Assembly: GCA_017353825.1 (NCBI GenBank)
Contig: JAFMSC010000005.1
Span: 1 to 26,618, forward strand
Length of the DNA stretch: 26,618 bases
From: Hyphomicrobiaceae bacterium
GTDB taxonomy: Bacteria > Pseudomonadota > Alphaproteobacteria > Rhizobiales > Hyphomicrobiaceae
Reading direction: 5' to 3'
The translations under genes were made by a program, and so were the position numbers. This document shows, in pieces, positions 15,024-21,987 of the stretch (position 1 is its first letter; every line of letters starts with the position of its first letter). The notes beneath the pieces were generated by a model. The model did not search any database, was not told the origin of the DNA, and saw only the letters and a program-made list of their open reading frames with translations.

Positions 15024-16451
15024 ATGACGACCGACCTTTCGGCGAAGCTTGCCGCGCGCATCATGGCGGTGGATGCCGCGGTGCTCGACGCCGCGGACCT
15101 CGAGCAGATCGCCCGTCTGCTCTACGACGTCGCCGCCTGTGCCTACGGCGGCACGCAGCACGAGACAGTGGCCGCGCTGCGCCGCTGGGCCGCGCCGTAT
15201 GCCGGCGCGGGCACAGCCGGCATCATCGGCGCCGGCCTACGCGTCCCGGCACCGGTAGCGGCACTGGTCAACGGCACAGCGGCCCACAGCTACGAGCTTG
15301 ACGACACGCACGATTCGTCAATGAGCCATCCAGGTTCCGTGGTGATCCCGGCAGCCTTGGCGGTGGCCGCCGAGTGCGGCAGCACCGGGCGAGAGCTCGT
15401 CGCCGCCATTGTCGCGGGCTACGAGGCGATGACGCGGGTCGGCATGGCGGCAAACGCCAGTCACGTGATCGAGTTTGGCTTTCACCCGACGGCGTTGTTT
15501 GGCGGATTCGGGGCAGCGGCTGCGGCAGCGAGGCTCAAGCGCGTCGACAGCCGCGGCCTGCGCTGCGCCTGGGGCCACGTGCTGTCAATGGCGGGCGGCT
15601 CGATGCAGTTCTCCGATGAGACCGCGGGTACCGCCGTCAAGCGGATGCACGCGGGCTACGCTTCCCAGCAGGGCGTGCTGGCCGTCCAGATGGCGCGCGC
15701 CGGCATCGAGGCGCCGCAGCACGCCCTCGATGGCAAGTATGGCTTCCTGAAGCTCTTCGGGCGCGAGGCTCGACCCGAGCTCCTGGCGGGGGAGCGCGAT
15801 CGCCTCACCATCCACGACATCAGCTTCAAGCCTTATGCCTGCTGTCGGCAGTTCCACTCGATGATTGACGGCCTGCGCGCGGCCACCGACGACCTCGCCA
15901 ATACCCGATCGATCGAGGCGATTACGGTGCGCGGTCCGCGCGTGCTCGCCGACCAGCACATGTTGCGGCGCCCGGCCTCGCCAATGGCGGCGCAGTACAG
16001 CCTGCCGTACGTCGTGGGGGCGACGCTGGAGCTGGGCCCGATGCGCTACGACGCCTTCGCCTTCGAGAACCTGGGCAGCCCCGACATCCTGAGGTGGGCC
16101 GACATGGTCGAGGTCGGGTACGATGGCGAGATGCAGGCCCAATACCCCTCGCATTTCGGGACCGAGGTGGAGGTACGCTTTACCGGGGGCGGCTCGCGCA
16201 CGGAGCGCGTGCTTGACAGCCGCGGCACTCCGGCCCGCCCGTTCACCTGGGAGCACCTCTGCGAGAAGGCCTTTGCCCTGACCAGCCAGTGCGAGCCGCC
16301 GCTCGACCTTGCCCTGCTGCGGGAGACGGTGCAGGGCATGGCAAGTGCCGAGGATGTGTCGGCGCTCAATCGGCTGCTCACGGATGCGCCGATGGCCGGA
16401 CCTCGCACGGGCCGTAGCGACCTGATGGCCGGCTTGCCACCGACGGCGTGA
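15024..16451 (+). CDS. MmgE/PrpD-family protein
   Basis: A 475-residue member of the MmgE/PrpD family (2-methylcitrate dehydratase, cis-aconitate decarboxylase, iminodisuccinate epimerase relatives). Recognisable blocks are the N-terminal LYDVAACAYGG, NGTAAHSYELDDTHDSSMSH (the active-site D-D/H region), HPTALFGGFGAAAAAARL, and KPYACCRQFHSMIDG in the second domain. Known members hydrate, dehydrate, isomerise or decarboxylate small carboxylic acids without cofactor. The start at 15024 is preferred over 15000 because the predicted promoter would start transcription at about 15002. It overlaps the CoA-transferase by GTGA, so the two are coupled. Confidence 0.9.
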   Translation: MTTDLSAKLAARIMAVDAAVLDAADLEQIARLLYDVAACAYGGTQHETVAALRRWAAPYAGAGTAGIIGAGLRVPAPVAALVNGTAAHSYELDDTHDSSMSHPGSVVIPAALAVAAECGSTGRELVAAIVAGYEAMTRVGMAANASHVIEFGFHPTALFGGFGAAAAAARLKRVDSRGLRCAWGHVLSMAGGSMQFSDETAGTAVKRMHAGYASQQGVLAVQMARAGIEAPQHALDGKYGFLKLFGREARPELLAGERDRLTIHDISFKPYACCRQFHSMIDGLRAATDDLANTRSIEAITVRGPRVLADQHMLRRPASPMAAQYSLPYVVGATLELGPMRYDAFAFENLGSPDILRWADMVEVGYDGEMQAQYPSHFGTEVEVRFTGGGSRTERVLDSRGTPARPFTWEHLCEKAFALTSQCEPPLDLALLRETVQGMASAEDVSALNRLLTDAPMAGPRTGRSDLMAGLPPTA

Positions 16452-17668
16452 ACGAGACCCCCGAAATGCCCCACCTTACAGCATCCGCGTTGCCGCTCGC
16501 AGGCGTGCGCGTCGTCGACTTCAGCCGCCTGCTGCCCGGGCCATGGTGCACGCAGACGCTCGCCGACCTCGGCGCAGACGTGGTCAAGGTGGAGCAGCCG
16601 GAAATCGGCGACTATAGCCGCTTCAACCCGCCCACATACAAGTCCGTCAGTGCCTACTTCAACAGTGTGAACCGCAACAAGCGCTCGATTGTCCTCGACC
16701 TGGCGAGCGCGGACGATCGCAAGCTCGCCGAGCAGCTGGTGGGACGCGCCGACATCGTCGTGCAGTCGTTCCGCCGGGGTGTGCCCGAGAAACTCGGTAT
16801 CGACTATGCCTCGATAGCTGCCACCAACCGGGCCGTGATCTATTGCTCGGTTACCGGATTCGGCGATGAATCGGCCCTTGGCCGCATGCCCGGACACGAC
16901 CTCTCGATTCAGGGTGTGGCGGGAGCGCTCGGCAAGCACCTCGAGCCGGGTCGGGCGCCGCCCATGCCGACCTTCCAGGCCGGCGACTTCACTGGCGCGG
17001 CTTTCGCGACCATCGGCGTGCTCGCGGCCTACATCCGGCGCACTGCAACCGGGGTCGGGTGCTACCTCGAGATCCCGCTGTACGACAGCCTGATCAGCGT
17101 CAGCCACGTGGCGATGTCGGGTGCGCTGGCGCGCGTGGCCGGCTACTCCGGCAAGCCGGAGATGGAGCCCTGGGGGCGCAACCCGCGCTACAACATCTAT
17201 CCCACCCGCGACGGCAAGTATGTCACGGTGTGTCTACTCGAGTATCGCGGGTGGAAGCGCTTCTGCGACTACATCGGCCGCAGCGAGCTGGCGCCCGAGG
17301 AGAGCTGGGCCGACCGGCACACCGATCATGCTGACCGTGCCGAGGCCATCCGCACGGCGATCTCGGCATTTTGCCTGGCGCATGATCGCGACGAGCTGGG
17401 CGAGAGAATGCGCGAGGCCGAGATCGCCATTTGCCCAGTCTACTCGACCGACGAGGCACTCGCCTCGGCGCATACGCGGGAGCGGGACATCGTGGGGTTC
17501 GGCGAGCATCCGGTCGATGGGCGTGTTCCCTACCTGCGCGATCCGCTGTTGCGAGCGGGCCTCACGGATCCCGGCCGTCGGCCGTCCCCCGGCCTCGGCG
17601 AGCATGGCGAGGAGCTGCGGCGCGAGCTCGCCGGCTCGCTTCCGTCATCGCCACATCACGCAGGCTGA
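16448..17668 (+). CDS. Class III (CaiB/BaiF) CoA-transferase
   Basis: A 406-residue family III CoA-transferase. It shows VRVVDFSRLLPGPWCTQTLA (21-40), LGADVVKVEQPEIGD (41-55), NRNKRSIVLDL (75-85), the catalytic Asp151 in MPGHDLSIQG, and FTGAAFATIGVLAAYIRR, ending with the usual small C-terminal lobe. These enzymes move CoA between carboxylates through an aspartyl-CoA intermediate, so it would activate or swap the substrate acid of this cluster. The GTG at 16448 overlaps the PrpD stop; an ATG at 16466 is an alternative. Length and motifs are intact. Confidence 0.9.
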   Translation: MNETPEMPHLTASALPLAGVRVVDFSRLLPGPWCTQTLADLGADVVKVEQPEIGDYSRFNPPTYKSVSAYFNSVNRNKRSIVLDLASADDRKLAEQLVGRADIVVQSFRRGVPEKLGIDYASIAATNRAVIYCSVTGFGDESALGRMPGHDLSIQGVAGALGKHLEPGRAPPMPTFQAGDFTGAAFATIGVLAAYIRRTATGVGCYLEIPLYDSLISVSHVAMSGALARVAGYSGKPEMEPWGRNPRYNIYPTRDGKYVTVCLLEYRGWKRFCDYIGRSELAPEESWADRHTDHADRAEAIRTAISAFCLAHDRDELGERMREAEIAICPVYSTDEALASAHTRERDIVGFGEHPVDGRVPYLRDPLLRAGLTDPGRRPSPGLGEHGEELRRELAGSLPSSPHHAG

Positions 17669-17673
17669 CGGCG

Positions 17674-18153
17674 ATGGCGGGGAGAGGGCCTGAGGAGCAG
17701 TCGCCACCGGTCGCGGGTACGCCGGCGGGGACCTCGGTGGTGGAGCTCGGCAGCTCTATCGCCGCCGAGGTTGTCAAGATCGGGCCACCGGGAGGCGCGG
17801 CAACCCGCGACCGGCCTCCGACCCAGCGCGGCCAGGGCTATTTCTTTACCTACACGCACTCCGACAAGAAGAGCCTGGTGCTCGACCCGCGTCGCCAGGC
17901 GATCGCACGCTTTGCATCCTGCGGCGCATCCGCGGCGCCGGCGCTGACCCAAGACGAGATGTTGGGCGAGCCGCAAACCGCGGCGTGCTGCCTGCGGTTT
18001 ACCGTGACCGAGGACGGCGGGACGTGGCCCCGGCTGGTGAGCCCGCTCTCGCGGCTCGGCACTCCGCCGGCGGTACGCGCACCGATGCCGGTTCTCGGCC
18101 GGGACAACCCCGCCATCCTCGCAACCGTGCGCAGGCAGACTGCGCCCTCGTGA
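17674..18153 (+). pseudogene. Internally deleted second CaiB/BaiF CoA-transferase
   Basis: A 159-residue open frame made of CoA-transferase pieces: GTSVVELGSSIA (19-30) joins directly to AEVVKIGPPGG (31-41) without the usual GPYAxxxLAxLGA link, then FFTYTHSDKKSLVLD (57-71), and then a jump to C-terminal sequence LTQDEMLGEPQTA and SRLGTPPAVRAPMPVLG (91-142). The catalytic Asp and about 230 residues are missing, yet the frame is uninterrupted. It starts 5 bp after the intact paralogous gene and overlaps a possible start of the ene-reductase. It is probably a remnant of a tandem duplication or of a heterodimer partner gene; translation into a short protein is possible. Confidence 0.7.
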
Positions 18154-18173
18154 GCCGGAGGCACCTCGTTCCT

Positions 18174-19283
18174 ATGCCATCGCATCTGTTTTCGCCGTTC
18201 CGATTGCGCGGGCTCGAGCTTGCAAACCGGATCGTCGTCTCGCCCATGGCCCAGTACGTGGCCGAGGAGGGCTGCGCCGGACCCTGGCATCTCGTACATC
18301 TCGGCAACATGAGCATCTCGGGTGCCGGCCTCCTCATCATCGAGGCGACCGCCGTCGAGCGCGACGCACGCCTGAGCCCCGGCGATCTGGGCCTTTGGAG
18401 CGACGAGAACGAGGCGGCGCTCGCTCCGATCATCGCCTTCTGCCGCAAGCATGGCGCCGCGTGCATCGGCCTGCAGCTGCAGCACGCCGGGCGCAAAGGC
18501 TCGGTTACCGTGGCGTGGGAGAAGCAGCGCCATATCCCACGCGACCAGGGCGGCTGGCCGGTCCGGAGCTCCGACGGCATACCCTACCCAGGGCTCGCCC
18601 TGCCGACCGCCCTCGACAGGGCCATGATCGCCCAGCTCGTGCAGAGCTATGGCGCCGCGGCGAGGCGGGCCGACCGTCTCGGCATAGATCTGATCGAAAT
18701 CCACAGTGCGCACGGCTACCTACTGCACAACTTTCTGTCCCCGCTCAGCAACCAGCGCCAGGACGAATACGGCGGCGACCGCGAGGGGCGCATGCGCTTC
18801 GTGCTCGAGGTGTTCCAGGCGGTGCGCGAAACATGGCCCGGGCACAAGCCGATTGGCGTGCGCATCTCGGCAAGCGACTGGACGGAGGGCGGCTGGACGC
18901 TCGACGACAGCGTGGCGTTGGCGCAGCGCCTGAAGGCGCTCGGCTGCGACTACATCACCGCCTCGAGCGGCGGTGCTGTCCCCGAGCAGAGGATCGCGAT
19001 CGGCCCGGGCTACCAGGTGCCTTTCGCCGAGCGCATCCGCCGCGAAGCAGGGATCGCCACCATGGCCGTCGGCCTGATAACCGAGCCGCGGCAGGCCGAG
19101 GCGATCCTCGCCTCGGCCAGCGCGGACCTCATCGCCCTGGGCCGCGGCATGCTGTACAATCCGCGCTGGCCCTGGCACGCGGCCGAAGAGTTGGGCGAGG
19201 AGGCGTTCTACCCCCCTCCATACGAACGCGCGCATCCGTCTATGCGCCGCGGCGACTTCTTCAAGATTGCACGCCAATCCTGA
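18174..19283 (+). CDS. Old yellow enzyme, YqjM/NamA-like FMN ene-reductase
   Basis: A 369-residue FMN barrel of the YqjM class. Landmarks: LFSPFRLRGLELANRIVVSP (5-24), HLGNMSISGAGLLIIEATAV (42-61), GLQLQHAGRKGS (99-110), HSAHGYLLHNFLSPLSNQR (177-195) with the substrate-binding His177 and His180, and GRGMLYNPRWPWHAA near the C-terminus for FMN phosphate. It should reduce activated C=C bonds with NAD(P)H. The active-site Cys of YqjM (Cys26 in SPMCQY) is Ala26 here, while Tyr28 is kept. The ATG at 18174 fits the family; a GTG at 18150 would overlap the previous frame by GTGA. Confidence 0.88.
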   Translation: MPSHLFSPFRLRGLELANRIVVSPMAQYVAEEGCAGPWHLVHLGNMSISGAGLLIIEATAVERDARLSPGDLGLWSDENEAALAPIIAFCRKHGAACIGLQLQHAGRKGSVTVAWEKQRHIPRDQGGWPVRSSDGIPYPGLALPTALDRAMIAQLVQSYGAAARRADRLGIDLIEIHSAHGYLLHNFLSPLSNQRQDEYGGDREGRMRFVLEVFQAVRETWPGHKPIGVRISASDWTEGGWTLDDSVALAQRLKALGCDYITASSGGAVPEQRIAIGPGYQVPFAERIRREAGIATMAVGLITEPRQAEAILASASADLIALGRGMLYNPRWPWHAAEELGEEAFYPPPYERAHPSMRRGDFFKIARQS

Positions 19284-19315
19284 GCCTTCCTCGACTTTCC
19301 GTCGACCGGGGGTGG

Positions 19316-20072
19316 CTAGAGCGTCCTGCCCGCGAAGCGCGCGGCGGTGCCGCGGAGAAGCCGAACGTAGGCGCGCGTCCTGGCGCGCACGAACCGCACC
19401 TTGGGGATCGTCAGGGCCAGCGAGCCGACGAGCTTGCACGGCAGCCGACTCGATCGGCACGGCGACGCCCATCGAATCGGGCAGCTTCTCGCTCTGTGTC
19501 AGCGCGAAGCCGTCCCGACGCACGGCGTCCAGTCGCTCGAAGAAGGTGGCACGCGGAGGCAGGCGCCCGGTCACTGGCGAGGGCCGCGCGAGTGCGAAGG
19601 CGGCGGCCTGCTCTTTCTCGGGCAGGAAAGCCAGGATGGCGAGGCCGGTGGCGCCCACTCCGGCGACACCGGCTGGAACAGATCGATGCGAAAGCGCAGA
19701 GAGTGCGGGCTGTCGCTCTTGGCAACATAGGCGACGCCGCGCTGCGCCGGCTGATAGGTGGCAAATGGCGCCGTCTCGCCGGTCTCGCGCACGAGCTCGT
19801 CGAGGATCGGCTGCACCAAGGACGACACCGAGGCCTTGCGCGCGACGACGTTGGCAAGGCGGAAGAACTCGGCGCCGAGGCCGTATCGGCGCTTGATCAT
19901 CTCCTTTTGCACGAAGCCGGCCTCGAGGAGCAGGGTCGAGCAGCCGGTGCGAGGTGCTCATCGGCAGCCGCAGGGCGTCCGCCACCTCCTTGACGCTAAC
20001 CGAGCCCTTCGCCTCGGCGACCACTCGCAACACGGAGAGCGCGCGCACAACGGTGCCGGTATGGTCCGTCAT
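19316..20072 (-). pseudogene. IclR-family regulator A, frameshifted
   Basis: The winged-helix N-terminus is intact from the ATG at 20072: RALSVLRVVAEAKGSVSVKE and LPMSTSHRLLD. Then the frame shifts near 19940 to LLLEAGFVQKEMIKRRYGLG and later PILDELVRETGETAPF, shifts again near 19680 to GVGATGLAILAFLPEKEQAA, and once more near 19430 to KLVGSLALTIPKVRF, ending TAARFAGRTL at a TAG (19316-19318). Repaired, it would be a normal IclR protein of about 250 residues with a ligand-binding domain. Its ATG overlaps the stop of regulator B by ATGA. Clustered shifts mean real decay or poor base calling. Confidence 0.82.
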
Positions 20073-20833
20073 CGGCCGCCTCCAGCCCGACGGGTGAACT
20101 CTGGCGTGAGCAGCCCCGAGATCTGGCGCGCGTAGCGCATGACGGCGCTGGCCGTCTTGTCGAGACGGTCGTTGTGCTAGCGGAACGAAGGGATAGTAAC
20201 CACGTCCGAGCCGACGACCTGGCCCTTCGGCCCGAACACCGGTGCGCCGACGCCCGTGGCTGCCCCCTGACGCGTTCGCTGCGAGAGGTCGCATACCCGC
20301 GCTTGCGGATGAGCCGGATCTGTCGGCGCAGCTGGCGGGGATCGACGATGGTATGCTCGGTAACCCGCGACAAGGGTCTGCGCAGAAAGCGCTCGATCTC
20401 CTCGTCGGGCAAAAAAGCCAGGATCGGCTTGCCGCTGGCGCCGGCGTGAATGCTGTCGCGCGTGCCGACAGCAAAGTCGTAGCCGAGAGCATCGGGTCCG
20501 CGCTGAGAAGGTCTTCGGCTCATACAAGCTGAAGGCGCAGGTCTCACCCAGTTGAGCGGCAAGCTCGGCGAAGCGCGGACGCACGCGATCCGTAAGGGAG
20601 CCCGAACCGAGCACCTGCGTGGCGAAGCGGATGCCCTCGATGCCGACGCTGTAGATGCGGGAATCGGCGTCATAAGCCACCATGCCGTCCTGGGGCATGA
20701 GCTGGAGCAGGCGATGGACGGTGGAGACGTTGAGGCGGGCTTCGCCGGCGAGCTCTTGCGCGCCGACGGGCCCGCCCCGCTCACCCAGCCGGCGCAGAAT
20801 GGCGAGGGCCCTGAGCACCGGGCTGCCCGGCAT
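20069..20833 (-). pseudogene. IclR-family regulator B, disrupted by two frameshifts and an amber stop
   Basis: From the ATG at 20833 the winged helix is clear: VLRALAILRRLGERGGPVGA, LNVSTVHRLLQLMPQDGMVA. A shift near 20505-20520 follows CAFSLYEPK and continues DALGYDFAVGTRDSIHAGAS and GKPILAFLPDEEIERFL, the IclR ligand domain. A second shift in a G-run near 20268 leads to GVGAPVFGPKGQVVGSDVVT. An amber codon at 20177-20179 interrupts SFR/HNDR, where a Tyr would be usual, and the same frame continues to the stop at 20069-20071. The intact length would be about 255. It is divergent from the enoyl-CoA hydratase gene, the classic position for a pathway regulator. Confidence 0.82.
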
Positions 20834-20852
20834 GGTCGTGATCCCGCTCCAC

Positions 20853-20903
20853 GGAATTCCATCTCGTAGGCCGAAAGCTATGCGCTATGCTGCGCACGGT
20901 CAA
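20853..20903 (-). promoter_or_regulatory. Promoter and candidate operator of the IclR pair
   Basis: On the minus strand TTGACC (20898-20903) and TAGCTT (20875-20880) are 17 bp apart. GGAATTCC (20853-20860), flanked as CGGAATTCCAT on the plus strand, lies just downstream of the expected start site and 19 bp before the regulator B start. The position mirrors the copy in front of the prpD-like gene, suggesting autoregulation by an IclR protein. Confidence 0.5.
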
Positions 20904-20935
20904 ATCCAGGGCCCGGACGGAATAGGGAGGCAGCG

Positions 20936-21718
20936 ATGAGCTACCAGTCGATCCTCGTGCGCCGGGAAGGCTCGACCCAGGTCATAACCCTCAACCGCCC
21001 GCAGCGCCGCAATGCCATCAGCCTGCAAATGATGGCGGAGATCATGGCTGCCGCCCAAGAGGCCGAGGACGTTGCGGCCGTTAGGGCGCTGGTCATCACC
21101 GGCGGGTCGGACTGCTTCTCGGCCGGCGCGGACCTGACCGAGGCCATCGAGGTGAAGACCGCGGCCGACGGGCTGCGCTACTTCGGCAGCCTGCACCGCC
21201 TTAACGCCTCACTCGAGGCGCTCTCCAAGCCGGTCATTGCGGCCATTGAAGGCTTCTGCATCACCGGCGGGTGCGAGCTGGCCCTTGCCTGCGACCTGAG
21301 GGTTGCCGGCGAGGGGGCCACCTTCGCCATCACCAGCTCCCGCATCGGCACGGTGGCGGGCGCGGGCGGCACGCAGCGCCTGCCGCGCATTGTTGGCATG
21401 GCGAACGCGTTGGAGCTGCTGTTCTCCGCCGAGTCGATGGACGCCACCGAGGCGCTTCGGATCGGCCTCATCAACGGCAAGACCGAGCGCGGCGGTGCGC
21501 TGGGCCGGGCGCTGGCGATGGCAGCCTTGTATGCCGAACGGGCGCCGCTCAGCCTTGCGTTCGCCAAACGGGCGGTGCGCCGCGGCATGGAGATGGACCT
21601 CGCCTCCGGCCTCGAGCTGGAGACCTACATGGTGAGCTGCATCTATGGCACGCGCGACAAGGGCGAGGGCATCTCCGCCTTCCTCGAGAAGCGCAAGGCC
21701 GAGTTTAAGGGCGAATAG
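20936..21718 (+). CDS. Enoyl-CoA hydratase/isomerase-family protein
   Basis: A 260-residue crotonase-fold protein. The oxyanion-hole segments are present: CFSAGADL (60-67) and IEGFCITGGCELALACDLRV (104-123), as is GAGGTQRLPRIVG (142-154). Glu114, matching the first catalytic Glu of mitochondrial hydratase (Glu144), is kept. The second (Glu164, in FGQPE before the GAGGTQR block) is Ser134 here, in FAITSSRIGTV. A two-Glu hydratase mechanism is therefore unlikely; isomerase, one-Glu hydratase or another crotonase reaction should be considered. AGGGAGG precedes the ATG. It is divergent from the IclR genes and upstream of an acyl-CoA dehydrogenase. Confidence 0.9.
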   Translation: MSYQSILVRREGSTQVITLNRPQRRNAISLQMMAEIMAAAQEAEDVAAVRALVITGGSDCFSAGADLTEAIEVKTAADGLRYFGSLHRLNASLEALSKPVIAAIEGFCITGGCELALACDLRVAGEGATFAITSSRIGTVAGAGGTQRLPRIVGMANALELLFSAESMDATEALRIGLINGKTERGGALGRALAMAALYAERAPLSLAFAKRAVRRGMEMDLASGLELETYMVSCIYGTRDKGEGISAFLEKRKAEFKGE

Positions 21719-21764
21719 GGCTGGCGGCGCGTCTCGATCCGGAGCCCGCTGCCCGAGGGCGAAA

Positions 21765-21793
21765 TTGACAGCCGGCACGTGCCGGCGCACAGT
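21765..21793 (+). promoter_or_regulatory. Candidate promoter with a perfect 16-bp palindrome before the acyl-CoA dehydrogenase
   Basis: A consensus TTGACA (21765-21770) is followed directly by GCCGGCACGTGCCGGC (21771-21786), a perfect palindrome filling the spacer, and a weak -10 CACAGT at 21788-21793 (17-bp spacing). A protein on the palindrome would cover the promoter. The palindrome could also fold as a 6-bp hairpin with loop ACGT, but no T-run follows, so a terminator is less likely. It lies in the 269-bp gap before the acyl-CoA dehydrogenase start. Confidence 0.55.
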
Positions 21794-21987
21794 GCCTGGC
21801 AACAAAATTCCGATCAATGGATATAGATTCCCCGCCGTCGTCGGCGCGGGTCGAGGGATCGCACGGGGACGTCGTCCACAGCGTGCCGACCTATTTCCTT
21901 GCTGAGATCCGTGCGGCTCGCCGGGGCGGAGCCGTTGTGTCGGCTGCTCACAGGGGAGCGCGCAAGAGCAGGCCGAGGAACGAACGC

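Noticed and set aside
18395..19993. 532-codon open frame on the plus strand across the ene-reductase and IclR genes
   Set aside because: Wrong frame of the ene-reductase extended over the disrupted IclR gene; Arg-rich and without motifs.
21817..21987. 57-codon N-terminal extension of the acyl-CoA dehydrogenase
   Set aside because: Not typical of the family; the start at MDFQLSSEQ has a ribosome site and canonical length.
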